Source of the DNA: Uranotaenia lowii
Lineage: Eukaryota > Arthropoda > Insecta > Diptera > Culicidae
DNA: 64,000 nt
Assembly: GCF_029784155.1 (NCBI RefSeq)
Contig: NC_073692.1
Location: forward strand, 421,087,245 to 421,151,244
Reading direction: 5' to 3'
This document shows positions 48,580-60,389 of this stretch, piece after piece. Position 1 is the stretch's first letter; each line of letters begins with the position of its first letter. The position numbers and the translations under genes are program-made. The notes beneath the pieces are model-generated. The model had not been told where the DNA came from and ran no database searches. It saw only the letters and a list, made by a program, of their open reading frames with translations.

Positions 48580-48918
48580 TTAGCCTAAAGTCCCTATCCC
48601 GCGATGGGGCTGCCATCTTGGACTTAGCTGGCGGGAGCCGCATTTCATAAATTCAGCCGCTTGCTGCAAGACAGACGCTGTTTGAGCCGCCCCTGACCTG
48701 GAGAACAGACGCTCGGTTGTTGTTGCACGCCGCCCCTGACCTGGGGAACAGACGCGTGCGGCCACCTTCTCAGTCTGCATGCGACCAAAGCATCCACCGG
48801 GGATGGGTACCCGATCTCCGCTTAGGTTACTCGCACCCCAGCCTGCACCGCGGGGAGGTAGAGATAGGAGTTGTGAATAAGAGGTGATATGACCACTATG
48901 GGGTCTCGTGTTGCACAT
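48580..48918 (-). CDS. Upstream ORF of the RTE-like LINE, 112 codons
   Basis: It precedes the long ORF by 67 bases on the same strand and contains RVPIPGGCFGRMQTEKVA and RGIGTLG at its end. RTE-type elements often have a short first ORF or an extended 5' segment. This may be one, or simply open 5' untranslated sequence. The internal duplication of CCCCTGACCTGG lies inside it. No domain recognised. Confidence 0.35.
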   Translation of the reverse strand: MCNTRPHSGHITSYSQLLSLPPRGAGWGASNLSGDRVPIPGGCFGRMQTEKVAARVCSPGQGRRATTTERLFSRSGAAQTASVLQQAAEFMKCGSRQLSPRWQPHRGIGTLG

Positions 48919-49279
48919 TATCCACCGTTTACCAGCCCAGATGATTTATAAATTTTTAACCAAAAAGTAATTTTCGGGAAAATTTGGGCAAACACCCAAG
49001 AACAAAAATAAGGAAGAAAAACAGATTTTTAATTGTATTTTAGTTGCCCATAATATCCATTATGTTTATTTTAACAAAACTCATTAAAAAAAAATTCGTC
49101 TTGGTCCAAAAAATATAGTTACCCGATATGAGTTTTTTGCTAATTTATGTAATTTTTTCAAAAAATAAATAAAAAGCGAGCTAAATCCGAGTATTTTGGA
49201 AAAAAATATCGGACAACCATGCCGCACCGACCTTTCTAAAATTTTGTACTAAATATCTGGATAATAAAACCGAGCAATA

Positions 49280-50537
49280 AAATAAATTACGTTTAAATAC
49301 ACAGTAAATTTTGAAGAATAAAAAGTTTATTAGAGTGACAGCTATGTCCAATTAAAAAAACTCAAAATTGACTTGATTGATTAAGTTGATTAATGACAGA
49401 AAAATGCGTAAAACGTTAAAACCTGGTATTGTTCTTACATTGATAACAAAAAATAATCTGTTCATCGACATTCTGAATATTTCGAACTCTGGTAGATTTC
49501 TAGGGAATGTTTGAAGATTCCCATGTTAAATAACGAATAATGCGTTCAGGTGCCTATAAGGCATCTTGAATTTCATTTTTCACTAGTTAATATGTTAATA
49601 AAAGTAATTTAACCCTCATCCCCCTAGATTATTTTAACCCGTTACATTCCCTGGAGTGACACTTCTCACTTTGACTGCAATTATATTTCTTGTTTCTCAA
49701 TCGATTCATTATAATGTTCCTTAAAAAAAATCTAATTTTTTATGAATTGTATTTTTTTTTAAATTTTGAGATACAAGAATGTCCCTGTGTGGTAAAACTC
49801 CTCTTAATTAATTTAAAAAAAAACTTCGTCTTATTTAACCGATTAGTATATTTTTTATAGTTTAAAAAACCACGTAATGTAACTCAAATATGATCCTCAG
49901 ATAATTTTCAGATACAACATTTCTCGTTATTCCTAGAAAAAAAAACGCAGAAACATGCTTCGAAAAAAAAATCTGAAGGTTAGCTATGTAATGTTAAAAA
50001 AGATTTCAGAAGCTATAAGCTGCGCCCCAGGATATTTTTTTAATTTTTTTTTGAGATCATGACCACAAAAAATTGATAAAAAGTGGTGTATAAACCAAAT
50101 TTTTCAATCGGATCATTGTTTCTGTCCATTGCTCGGTCAAAATTGATTCAGTGACAGTACATATATGTTGAGAATAAACAGATGATAGAAAATAAGATAA
50201 GATATAAATAAAAAGTGATGCACATTTATTGAAGTGAATCATGAACTCGGGAACGGGAGAAAATCGAGAGAGGACATTCGGAAAATTGACCAAACAGACG
50301 CGTTGGTTCTTGAAGTTAGTTTTTGAAGTGATGTTTCGCGATATAGACGTGGGACGAGTTCATAGTGACATAGGAGTTGAAAGAAGGAGAAAAAATTTGA
50401 AGAAAAATAGCTTGAAGCTACGGATACGACAATTTATTTTTAAATATGGATTGAGAAGCTGACGTAATTTAACAAATCTTTAGAATCTCTGGAATCTTTG
50501 GAAAATACGAAACACAGATTTTTTACGAATATTTCAG
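49280..50537. other. AT-rich stretch, no gene recognised
   Basis: Poly-A/T rich with two short ORFs (50057-50293 minus, 50241-50462 plus) that overlap antisense and lack motifs. Confidence 0.5.
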
Positions 50538-52078
50538 GCGCCTTCGCTGGCTGAAATAGAAGCGGCAATCAAAAACATGAAATCCAACAAAGCACCTGGG
50601 ATCGATTGCATCCCTGCTGAAATGCTGAAAGCCGACCCTGCCCTATCAGCACAAATGTTGCACCGTCTTTTCGCTGACATCTGGGATACTGCAACATTCC
50701 CGGCTGACTGGATGCAGGGTATCCTCGTAAAGGTCCCGAAGAAAGGAGACCTGACAGAGTGCGGTAACTGGCGAGGCATAACGTTGATCTGTACAACCCT
50801 CAAAGTACTCTGCAAAGTGATTCTGAACAGGATCCAGGAGAAAATAGACGCTACACTCCGACGGCAACAAGCTGGATTCCGATCCGGACGATCATGTGTG
50901 GACCACATCACAACGCTACGAATCATACTGGAACAAATCAACGAATTCCAGGACTCTCTTCTGCTGGTGTTCGTTGATTTCGAAAAAGCATTCGACCGAC
51001 TTAACCATGAAAACATCTGGGCGGCTCTAAAGCGACGAGGGGTCCCAGAGAAACTAGTCCATCTCATCGAAGCACAGTATGAGGCATTTTCGTGCAAGGT
51101 CTTGCACGACGGTGTCTTGTCCGAACCAATCCCGGTAACTGCTGGAGTGAGACAAGGATGTATTTTGTCACCGCTACTTTTTCTAATCGTAATGGATGAG
51201 ATTCTGATTGGATCGATTGACTGTGCACCGAACCGAGGATTGCCGTGGAATCCTTCAACAATGGAGCAACTGAACGACCTTGACCTGGCTGACGATATTG
51301 TTTTACTCGCCCAAACACAACCAGATATGCAGAGCAAACTCGACGACCTCACCGAAAGCTCCTAGGCAGCAGGTCTCAAAGTCAATGTCGGAAAGACCAA
51401 GTCGATGGAGATCAACACAGGAAATCCCTCCAGTTTCATGGTAGCTGGGCAACAAGTTGAGAAAGTGGAGTGCTTCCAGTATCTCGGTAGCCAGATTACG
51501 CCTGATGGTGGTACCAGAAAAGACATCGAACGCGGATCAGAAAGGCCCGATTTGCGTTTGCGAGTCTTCGAAACATCTGGCGGTCACGCCAGATCTCTCT
51601 ACGAACAAAAATCCGAATCTTCAACTCAAACGTCAAATCCGTATTGCTGTACGGGTGCGAAACTTGGTGCACATATGCGGTGACGACGCGAAAACTGCAA
51701 GTATTTGTAAACCGCTGCCTGCGGAACATCATCCGCGCTTGGTGGCCTGGCAACTGGATCTCGAATGAGGAACTACATCGCCGGTGTCATCAAAAGGCGC
51801 TAGAAATCGAGATTCGGGAACGTAAGTGGAGATGGATTGGGCACACGCTGCGAAGAGATGAAAACGAGATTTGCAGAGAGGCGCTAGATTGGAATCCAGA
51901 AGGTCATCGAAGAAGAGGCAGACCCAGAAATTCGTGGCGGCGAAGCCTAGCCGCTGAAATCCGAACTGTCGACGAGAATCTTGACTGGGACCAGGTGAAG
52001 ACGCTGGCTCCGGATCGTCAACAGTGGAGGTGTTTTACCACGGCCCTATGCACCGGAGGATCGGCGCGGGATCATTAA
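50538..52078 (+). pseudogene. RTE-like reverse transcriptase, truncated copy
   Basis: The RT is open to 51364 and includes FVDFEKAFDRL, GVRQGCILSPLLF and DLADDIVLLAQ. A TAG at 51362-51364 replaces a lysine codon present in the other copy. A one-base deletion near 51530 shifts the frame, and the C-terminus is readable in another frame (51644-52078): LLYGCETWCTY, RKWRWIGHTLRRDENEICRE and GRPRNSWRRSL. It ends SARDH at 52078. This copy keeps the C-terminal sequence that is damaged in the longer copy. Confidence 0.85.
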
Positions 52079-52094
52079 GTGAGTAAGTAAGTAA
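50538..52094 (+). mobile_element. RTE-like LINE, 5'-truncated copy in opposite orientation
   Basis: Similarity to the 45522-48940 copy begins abruptly at 50538 inside the RT coding region and runs to the TAAG-type 3' end (52077-52094). Loss of the 5' end, including the whole endonuclease, is typical of incomplete reverse transcription. Together with the first copy it forms inverted arms of about 1.56 kb separated by about 3.4 kb. Confidence 0.85.
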
Positions 52095-52280
52095 AGGTAT
52101 TTGTTGGACATTTTATCGATTTGCAATTTCTTACTAACTTCTTTACTAACACTGAAAAATCAACTTGGCACTTGATTTTGAGTGTATTAACGGAAGATTT
52201 ATTTTTATTTACTAGAAAGGAAATTTCATACCGATTCTAGTGATGTAATTATATAAGGGCTGCAATACTTTAGAAAATAA

Positions 52281-52470
<190 letters not shown>

Positions 52471-52626
52471 GCAATTATCTGTATGTTTGTTTGTTTGTTT
52501 GTTTGTTTGTTTGTTTGTCCTCTATAGACTCAGCCGTCTTAAGAGCTAGAGGTCTGAAATTTGGCATGGATACTCATTAGGTCCAGGAAGGATGAAAAAT
52601 GTTTTCAGATTTTTGGATGACCCCTT

Positions 52627-53800
52627 CTGAAGGGGGTCGTCCATACAACACAAATATAGTTTTCACGATATTGACGTTATTTTTTGTCGGATTGTGTTGA
52701 AAATTTGCACTTGAGTATTTTGAAAGACGAGAAATCGATTGCAGTTATCAAATTAAGGGTCAGAGGTCGGCCAAAGGGGTCGTCCATATTCACTGATTAA
52801 TGTTTTTGCGATATTGGCGTTATTATACACCAGATTGTGATGAAAATTTGCACATGAGTGTTTTGAGAGACGAACAATCGATTACAGTTATCAAATTTAG
52901 GGTCAAAGGTTGGCCAAAGGGGTCGTCCATATTCACTGATTAATGTTTTTGCGATATTGACGTTATTGTACATCGAATTGTGATGAAAATTTGCACATGA
53001 GTGTTTTGAGACACGAGCAATCGATTACAGTTATCAAATTTAGGGTTAGGGGTCGGCAAAAGGGGTCGTCCATATCCACTGATTAATGTTTTTGCGATAT
53101 TGGCGTTATTATAGTTCGTATTGTGATGAAAATTAGCACATGAGTGTTTTGAGGGACGAACAATCGATTACAGTTATCAAATTTAGGGTCAGGGGTCGGC
53201 CAAAGGGGTCGTTCATATTCACTGATTAATGTTTTTGCGATTTTGACGTTATTCTACATTGGATTGAGATGAAAATTTCCGCATAGAAGTTTGAGGGACG
53301 CTCTTTTGACTCTTGACTCTTGACTCAGGGGTCGGCAAAAGGGGTTATTATCTTTTCACTGTTTTTACGATATTCTCTTGATTGAGCATAGAATTGTAAT
53401 GAAAATTGACACATGGGAGTTTAACAGAAAAGATAATTGATTTCAGGTGTCAAGTTTTGAATCGTGGTCAAAAAAAGGCCGTCCATGTTAGTTGCTCACT
53501 GTTTTCGCGATATTGTCATGATCATGCATCGGATTGAGATGAAAATGTTCAGATGAGGGTTATAAACTATGAGCAATTGACTCCAGGTAGCATGTTCCGT
53601 GTCAAGGGTCGGCGAAAAGGGCGTCTATATTCACTGTTCACTGTTTTCAAGTTCCTGACGTTATTTTACACATAAGAAAAAATGGCACAAGGGAGTTTTG
53701 AGGAACGTAAAGTTGGTTTCAATTATCGAATTTCGGGCCATGGGACAGAAAAAGAGGGTTTCATTGAAAGTTCAGTGTTTTGTGCAATAATTTTGTTGGA
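52627..53800 (+). repeat. 143-bp tandem repeat inside the Helitron
   Basis: GGGGTCGTCCAT begins units at 52776, 52919 and 53062, and GGGGTCGTTCAT at 53205. A more diverged first unit starts near 52630 and decayed units run to about 53800. Each carries CACTGATTAATGTTTTTGCG, GATGAAAATTTGCACATGAG and CAATCGATTACAGTTATCAA. Confidence 0.9.
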
Positions 53801-54162
53801 GGCAGTTAATTGATACCAATTTAAGTGTGAAGGTCAAGCAAAAGAGTCGTGCACATAAAGAAATAGTACATGTTTCTGCCATAATGTCTAGATTTTGCAA
53901 CCGATCGAGAAGAAAACACTCTCACATAAATTTTAATAAAATGCCAATCAACCGTTTAATTTGAATTTCATGTAATAGTAGCCAATTTAAACACTGTTGA
54001 ATTTTTTCCCCAAAATTGTCGAAGGAATGTTTCGAATTCATTTTCTAAACTCATTTTGACGTACCAATGATTTAAAGCGAAACGAAGTTCGTACGGGATC
54101 AGCTAGTGATTAATAAAATTTTTAAATAATACTCAATTAGTCAGAGCAGACTACCGCTACCA

Positions 54163-54615
54163 CAAGGTTGCCAGATTTCTTGATTTTATCTTTGTTTGCA
54201 CGGATATTTAATATAATTTTGACCAAAGTTCGGTACGGTCCGGCTGCCCGGATGTCATTTAAATAGCACGGATTTGCCCGGATTTGTTCACTTGATTTGC
54301 TAAAACTACCAAACGAAAATAAATTGTGCAGAATTTTTTTTATTAATCCGTTTCAAAGCAAGTTTAAAAAAAATTATTATTACAGGTTTTTTGAATGCCC
54401 AAAATACGATTTGAAATCGATGAAAATGATGATTAAGAGTTATGATAAAAAAAAAGTTTTCTTTCTTCATAAGTATTAAATAATTTCTGGGTTTAGACAA
54501 AACTTGCTCGGATATTAACCTTTAAAATAAAATACCCGGATTTTGCCTGATTTTCAGATAAAATGGCCCGGATTTGTCCAGCCCGGATACGTTTGAAAAA
54601 AATCTGGCAACCTTA
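54163..54615 (+). mobile_element. MITE family G copy, 453 bp
   Basis: The left end is CAAGGTTGCCAGA and the right end TCTGGCAACCTTA, with TGCCCGGAT and GGCCCGGATTTG blocks inside. Flanking eight-base words differ, so no duplication is preserved. Confidence 0.8.
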
Positions 54616-54649
54616 TACAAGCTGCTATTGGTTCGTTTTGAATGTAGGT

Positions 54650-55370
54650 GAGGCGGCAAAAACGATTAAATCATAGGTTGTGTCGTTCCAGTGGAGTATT
54701 TTGGCGGTGAACTTTGAATGTTGCTGAATATTTTCATATTTGAGTTACATTACGATGTTTCAATAACTATAACTTCCATGTAAATCGATTGAAAAACAAA
54801 AGAGATATGGCGTTTTCAAGCGAGGAGTGTCAAATTGACACTGAAGGTCTGATAGGGATTTTTTTGCTTGGGCTTTCAGGGTGCGTCCCTTAAGATAGTA
54901 ATGATTCAATATTGAAGATTTCATAAATCCATTGAGAGTAGAATTTGTTTTTCGGTGGATGTGCCTGAATGAAGAAACAAGCCGCAAAACTACCACTAGT
55001 GTCGTATTGCCACACGAGATCGGATTGGGGTTAAGAGAAAAATTAAATAAAAATATTTTTGATTATAAATTGCAGAGATTTTTAATATAATTGACTCTAA
55101 TGACAAAAAAAAACAAACATGACATACATGACAACAATTACAATAATGAAAAATAATGACATTTTTTTTAAATGTTACAGTAGCTACAGAAACAAAATTA
55201 AAAAAAATGGAAAACTGAAGAACTTTGACGTCCTCATTTTTTACGATTCTGCTCTTTATGTTATTCTTGTGGATTTCATAAAATTTTCCGTAAGTTTTGT
55301 TACAAATATCATCTTAAATTTTTTGGGATTTTCTATCAATCTCTATTTTTCAGACTATAGCTGGAGAGTG
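54650..55370 (+). repeat. Interspersed repeat P, long copy 1
   Basis: Alignable with 61240-61960 almost throughout: AGGCGGCAAAAACGAT, GGTTGTGTCGTTCCAGTGG, AGATATGGCGTTTTCAAGCG, GTGTCAAATTGACACT, GTGGATGTGCCTGAAT, ACAATTACAATAATGAAAA. It contains a near-palindrome GTGTCAAATTGACAC. ORFs in it are short and not conserved in frame between the copies, so I treat it as non-coding. Class unknown. Confidence 0.75.
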
Positions 55371-55630
55371 GGCAACGCTGCCAGCTGAAAGGTGCTCGTG
55401 TTTAATCGGTCCGCGTTCATTTTTTAAAATATCGCGTCTTTTTGGTCGGGTTTGAATTGACTTTGGTTTTTCTGGTGACAGTGAATGGTGTTGGCTGTTT
55501 TATGAAATAATATAGGGGTTCCCCATCGGAGTAGTGGCAGATTTCGGATTTTTATTTCAAGCATTTTGATTTCAATGCAAATGGCTGCAAAAATCTGCAT
55601 GTGTGTGGGTGTGTCGAACTGCGAACATCA

Positions 55631-55960
55631 AGCGGGCCATAGACTACACAACATTTGTACAAATGCGATGAAATTCGATGAAATTTTGTCGCTGTGAGCA
55701 CGATTTGCATAGTGTATGGCACTGCTTGAATGAGCGCCCAAACGGTTGGAGTAAAATCGGTCGGGATCGAAATATTTTGTACAAAACATTCTCCCAGCCG
55801 GGGTGGAGATGGTTTTTTTTGTTGCTGTTGCTGTTTTCGCCAGCAATCATTTGTGTTCGCGTGAAATATGTTTGTATAGTGTATGGGCGAGCATAGATCA
55901 AACAATCGTCGTGGAAACATCGAATTTGTACAGGCCAATTTGTGTAGTCTATGGCCCGCT
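55631..55960. mobile_element. MITE with perfect 21-bp TIRs, 330 bp
   Basis: AGCGGGCCATAGACTACACAA starts at 55631 and its exact reverse complement ends at 55960. TCA flanks both sides (55628-55630 and 55961-55963), suggesting a 3-bp target duplication, the size made by PIF/Harbinger-type transposases. The interior repeats ATAGTGTATGG twice. No coding sequence. Superfamily assignment is tentative. Confidence 0.75.
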
Positions 55961-55964
55961 TCAG

Positions 55965-57558
55965 ATTATGTGAGAAAATGCTGGGGAAGCGTGCGTGGGC
56001 GTAAGCTATATAGAAAATGCTAATGTATTCGTGTAAATGTGCGGAACGGAAATTATGAAGAGAGGGAGCGCGGTTGTTCGGGGCGCGATGTTTTTGTTAG
56101 CATAGTCGTCAATATGTGTTATGTGTTACCCTTTCTTTCTCCGATGAAAGCAACATGTGACGTGCAATGGGAGCTGGCAAATTGAAAAAACTCCCAAACA
56201 TAATCTACACATATTGTTGTCCAAAATTATCTGTCCGGGTAAATATGGATTGCGAAATTTGTTGTGGCCGATCAAAATAACGGGAACTGCTGCTTAATTT
56301 GTGTTGAGTTGAGAATGGTAAAGGTTTCAAGGGATGAATGTGTGTTAGCCGAGGTCTCAGTACTTGACCAGATCCAGTGGGGAAAATTGCAAGTGTTAGG
56401 TTTGGTGTTTTACAACATTCAGAGCAATACAAAGCAAATATATTTCTCACATGGATACCAGAAGTATGAAAATCGGTTTGACGAAGTGAATTGCGCAGAA
56501 TTTGTTGAACTCGCGAATGAGTTCGTTCAGTAAATTTATTAGTGTGTTCGTGCAAGTGCGTAAAGCCGAGAAATAGAGAAGAGAGAAAGGTTACCAGCGC
56601 GCAGTGAGCTATAGTTATTTTTTCTTATGCTGTGCGATGTTTTTTGTATGAAAAGGCGAGCATGGGTTTGTAGCGTTTGTGGTGTTGCTTGAAAAGAGCA
56701 AACCTAGGGGTTTATACAGGTTCTGTTATATGAAATAAATTGAAAAAGAAAAGAAAATTTAGGGAAAGTGCGGAGGTAGAAATAATTTTCCTTAAGAAAT
56801 CGTGAAATTTAAAAATTAAAAGGGTAGGTTATGAAAGGTGTAAAGAAGAGTGAAGTTGATTTGAAGTGATGAAAATTGAATGTAGAGACCCGTGGTGCGT
56901 ACGTGGAACCGAAAATAATGGAAACGACAGATAAGTTGCAGTATGGGAAGAATTGTAGTGATTTTCCCAACAGCGCGTCTGAACTGCAGAGTTGAGAAGG
57001 CATCACTGTTGAATAGTAAACATGAGCAGAAATTTGGTGAGATCGTTTTAAGTTACTAATGAAATTACTTTAAATATTGCTATATCAAAAAAAAGGGGTC
57101 TAAAAGGGATATTTTTCATGTTGCGCAAATCAGAAGGAATTTAATAGAAGTCTTTTTCAGGTTTATGATCAAGTAAGTCGAGCCGTCCAATGATGCAAGA
57201 TTTGTAGCTGTTAAAATTCATGCGCGTGATGATTTTGAATTTCTTTTTTTTTTTGTTTTTTAGATACTTACTTCATTTTTGTGTTTCATTCAAATGTCTA
57301 CCAGTGTATCAAATTATTCATTTCAGGTTAACAAACAACTAAACATGGTACTATCACCAAAATTTTTAGCATATTAATAAGTACTGGAATCTCAACTACA
57401 AACCGAAGATAAAAATCTACCCCATTGAAATATAGTAGATTTCTATCTTCATATTGATGAATCATGTTGTTATATAATCAGACCATCATAATTTCAGATT
57501 CACCAATCGTAATGCTGTCGGAATAATATTTTCAAATAAATATTCAGTTTCATTCTCT
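55965..57558. other. No recognised gene; weak internal duplication
   Basis: Segments near 56030-56110 and 56540-56650 share words such as AGAAGAGAG and TGCGATGTTTTT in the same order, hinting at an old 500-bp duplication. Otherwise featureless, with ORFs up to 116 codons (56205-56555 minus) lacking motifs. Confidence 0.35.
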
Positions 57559-57566
57559 TTCTAGTA

Positions 57567-57970
57567 TAAGGTTGCCAGAATTTTTTCAGCACATGCCGTG
57601 CCGTGCCGGGCAAATCCCGGAAATTTTATATAAAAACCTGGCAAAATTCGGGCTTTTGTTTTTAAAACTGATGACTTAAATTTCGGCCAATATCCGGGCA
57701 AATTTGGTCAAAACCCAAAAATGTCTCAACAAAAATCAAGAAAAAAATTGAAAAATATTTTTTTTTCATCAAAATTTTTCGACAGATTTCAAATCGTATA
57801 TTAGTCGTTTGGGATGCATAAATAGAAAATTTTCACGACACAATTTTGTTTTTCAATTTGCCAAATAAAGTGAATAGATCCGGGCTTTTTACAATGAAAT
57901 CTAGCCATCCGGGACAGGCCGGACTGTTCCCAAATTTCGTATTAAATATCCGGGCAATCTGGCAACCTTA
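57567..57970 (+). mobile_element. MITE family G copy, 404 bp, TSD TTCTAGTA
   Basis: Terminal repeats are TAAGGTTGCCAGA and TCTGGCAACCTTA, 13 bp each. Identical 8-bp words TTCTAGTA flank the element (57559-57566 and 57971-57978). The interior is dominated by spaced CCGGGCA and CCTGGCAAAA words. No ORF. The 8-bp duplication points to a hAT- or P-type transposase. Confidence 0.9.
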
Positions 57971-57979
57971 TTCTAGTAT

Positions 57980-59436
57980 ATTATGAGGATTTAAATAATA
58001 ACTTGCGGACACACATATTAATATAACAATATAAAATTAATATTCTATCAAATCCACATTTCAATATTCAATGTCCTAATCATCTTAGAATTTGCAGCAA
58101 GTGTCGAGGCTATTCATATATAGTTGTTAATTGGAAAATATTACCATATTTCACATCAAACTTGTTAAGATCTGAACCAGGGGCCTTGAAATGATAACCA
58201 TTTTTAATTTTAATTGTATGTTAACTAATGATTGTACATGGAAATATCAACATAAGGTTTGTCGCCATTTTTTTCGTGGTGGTATAGCAAAATAAATAAA
58301 AAGGCACAGATTAACAAATAATACAAAAAACAAACTCGCTTGTTCATCGGATGTTTTTAAATTTAAATGCTGTTTCGCAACCTTATAAATCGGAAATACC
58401 CTTCGGGCCCAAAGATTTCCAATTAGCGAGCGAGTTTGTATATCAAAATGTTAGTTAACAGCTTCGTCAGATTTTGTCATTATATCAAAAATAATAATAA
58501 CAATACTAATCATGGTTTGAGTTTCAGAAAATTGCAATAATTATTTCTAGGAAGCCCAGGGATTGTTTTGTTTCTAGTCGTATCCTATAACCCCATAAAC
58601 TGTTTCTTCAATTTCATTCAAATAATCATGATGTGATTCGATGGATTCAATAAATTTTAGAGAAATGTCGATGATATTTGTGATTTGAGCGATTGATTGG
58701 AACAGTTAGTTCTTAAAAGCATTTGAAGAAGAGGTAGTTCTGAAGAGTTTCAAAAAATGATGATTGTTCTCTAGAGGTTGTTGAGTACAGAGAATCACAC
58801 AATACATCTCATTGCAAATAACAATTATTACAATAGTTAAAAGGGCCCCATCAGAAAATAAACTCTCATAAGTTATAGCCGCACGTATTGTAAATATTAT
58901 TACGATAAATATGAATTTATGTCCCATTGATATGAACAATTAACAATTTAACCCTTGCAGGCGGCAGCATCACCCAGCATTTCAAATGGATTCAACAATT
59001 TGAACATTTCTAAATAATCACTTGAATTATTTTCAAATTGAAGGGTTATCTCCATGATTATCTACATGTTATCTACATGATAACATCATATATTTATTAA
59101 ATTAAAAAAAATGAACATTACCACTTTTAACCATTTTTGAACACTTTTATTATTTTACCATTTTTATTAATTCTATGTCTATGTTACATTACACTAAAAC
59201 AAATTTTTGTTCTAGGTTAGCCAACTTATAACCTTTTACATAAAAACAACAAAAGGTCACAATCAATCTTACTGAAATATATATTACCCTATATTATTAT
59301 GGTTATTATTATTATTATTATTATACTTCATATAATTTCATATATTTCATATATCATATAATTTCATTATTGAACAAATAAATGTTTGGGCAGGGGCATC
59401 TGGGTATCCTCGTTTTGCAAAAAGAGCGGGTTACCG
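57980..59436. other. AT-rich stretch, no gene; ATT microsatellite
   Basis: Short ORFs only. A TTA/ATT run lies at 59293-59322. A compact hairpin is listed separately at 58331-58439. Confidence 0.5.
58331..58439. repeat. Small inverted-repeat unit, 109 bp
   Basis: CAAACTCGCT at 58331 and GCGAGTTTG ending at 58439 pair. An inner pair GGAAAT/ATTTCC (58392-58420) brackets CCCTTCGGGCCC. It could be a tiny foldback element or a structured transcript. Confidence 0.4.
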
Positions 59437-59444
59437 TGTATGCT

Positions 59445-59946
59445 TAAGGTTGCCAGAATTTTTTCCACTCCCATCCGGGCCTAGCAATTCCGGGCATTTT
59501 TTCAAAACAACCTGGCAAAATCCGGGCATGGATTTCAATTTTTCAAATCCAAAAACCGGGCAAAAACCGGGCAAAATTTAGGTGTTATTATATATAAAAG
59601 CAAAGAAAAAATGCAAAAAAAAAATTAAATTAATATTTTATTAATGTAATTGCAAACTTCCAAAAACTTTTTGGAACACTTAAATATTTAAAGGTTTATA
59701 AAAGTAAATCAGCGAAATTATTTGAAACAACCGTTGAAAATTTCCATACTGTTAATCGATTTTGCTGAAACTTACTCAAAAATTTTGATTTTTTTTTGGT
59801 TTCTTTGTGAAAATTGTGAAAAAATCCGGGCATTATCCGGAATTTTTTCACGATATCCGGGCAACCGGGCCGGACCGGACTTTCTCGAAATTTTGCATCA
59901 AATATACGGGCAAACCCGGATAAAACCGGGCAATCTGGCAAGCTTA
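59445..59946 (+). mobile_element. MITE family G copy, 502 bp, TSD TGTATGCT
   Basis: It starts TAAGGTTGCCAGAATT and ends TCTGGCAAGCTTA (one change). Both sides carry TGTATGCT (59437-59444 and 59947-59954). The interior has at least ten CCGGGCA-type words, several spaced about 10-12 bp. The ORFs at 59696-59941 (minus) and 59722-60045 (plus) overlap antisense and reflect these repeats. Confidence 0.9.
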
Positions 59947-60069
59947 TGTATGCTAGTACCGTTTCAAATATTGGAAATTCCTCAATTCATGTCAAGGGAA
60001 TTTGACGTGGTTGAAGAAGATAAAGTATTTGTTTACTTTTTGTAAAATAAGGACGCACCCTTTTTTTGG

Positions 60070-60290
60070 AAGCCTTGGCGGCGGGATTATAGCTTGCATG
60101 CTATCCTGGCTAGACAACAAGATGGCTATAGTTACTCGAGACTTTTACCCCTTATAACCTTGGATACCGTAAGTGCCTCTGCTTATGATTCCGCTCCCTT
60201 GAAAGTCTCATTGAGTAGCTATGATCGTCTTGCGTGGTAACCAAGATAGACTCGTGGGTTATTTTTTTTGCCACAACCGCGGCGCTGCCG
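60070..60290. repeat. Foldback sequence with paired arms
   Basis: ATAGTTACTC-GAGACTTT near 60126-60146 is complementary to AAAGTCTCATTGAGTAGCTAT near 60200-60220, apart from a small bulge. More distant complementary words surround it and a T8 run follows at 60262-60269. It could be a foldback element or a structured RNA. No A/B boxes of canonical form. Confidence 0.35.
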
Positions 60291-60305
60291 TAAACCCAAG
60301 GTGGA

Positions 60306-60331
60306 TTCATACATACATACATACATACATC
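60306..60331 (+). repeat. (CATA)n microsatellite
   Basis: Six uninterrupted CATA units, followed directly by text (CTCTATTTTTCAGACTATA) that also ends the repeat P copy at 55340-55365. Confidence 0.9.
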
Positions 60332-60389
60332 TCTATTTTTCAGACTATAATTTTCATGCTGCAGTTTTATTTATTTGAAAGTGAATGAA

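Larger units (their letters stand above)
45522..48940 (-). mobile_element. RTE-like non-LTR retrotransposon, nearly full length
   Basis: About 3.4 kb on the minus strand: a 5' region of about 430 bp with a duplicated CCCCTGACCTGG..GAACAGACGC motif, one long endonuclease-RT ORF, and a 3' end consisting of a few TAAG repeats (45522-45540) instead of a poly(A) tail. Short tandem 3' ends are usual for RTE- and I-type LINEs. A second copy, highly similar over its 1.5 kb, lies at 50538-52094. A clear target duplication was not found. The clade is my inference from the ORF layout (apurinic endonuclease plus RT, no RNase H seen). Confidence 0.75.
45438..49275 (+). mobile_element. MITE family G copy, split by a LINE
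   Basis: The left terminus TAAGGTTGCCAGA is at 45438, followed by TCCGGGCAAATCCGGGC. The family text stops at about 45521, where the LINE begins on the minus strand, and resumes at about 48945 (GGGCAAACACCC, AGAACAAAAATAAGG, later AAATTTTGTACTAAATATC). The right terminus is lost near 49275. Without the LINE the copy would be about 415 bp, the usual length for the family. The LINE insertion is therefore younger than this MITE. Confidence 0.65.

Noticed and set aside
45862..48588. Long antisense ORFs over the RTE-like LINE (for example 45862-46605, 46669-47193, 47305-47760)
   Set aside because: They are shadows of the LINE coding strand; the minus-strand frame carries all conserved endonuclease and RT motifs.
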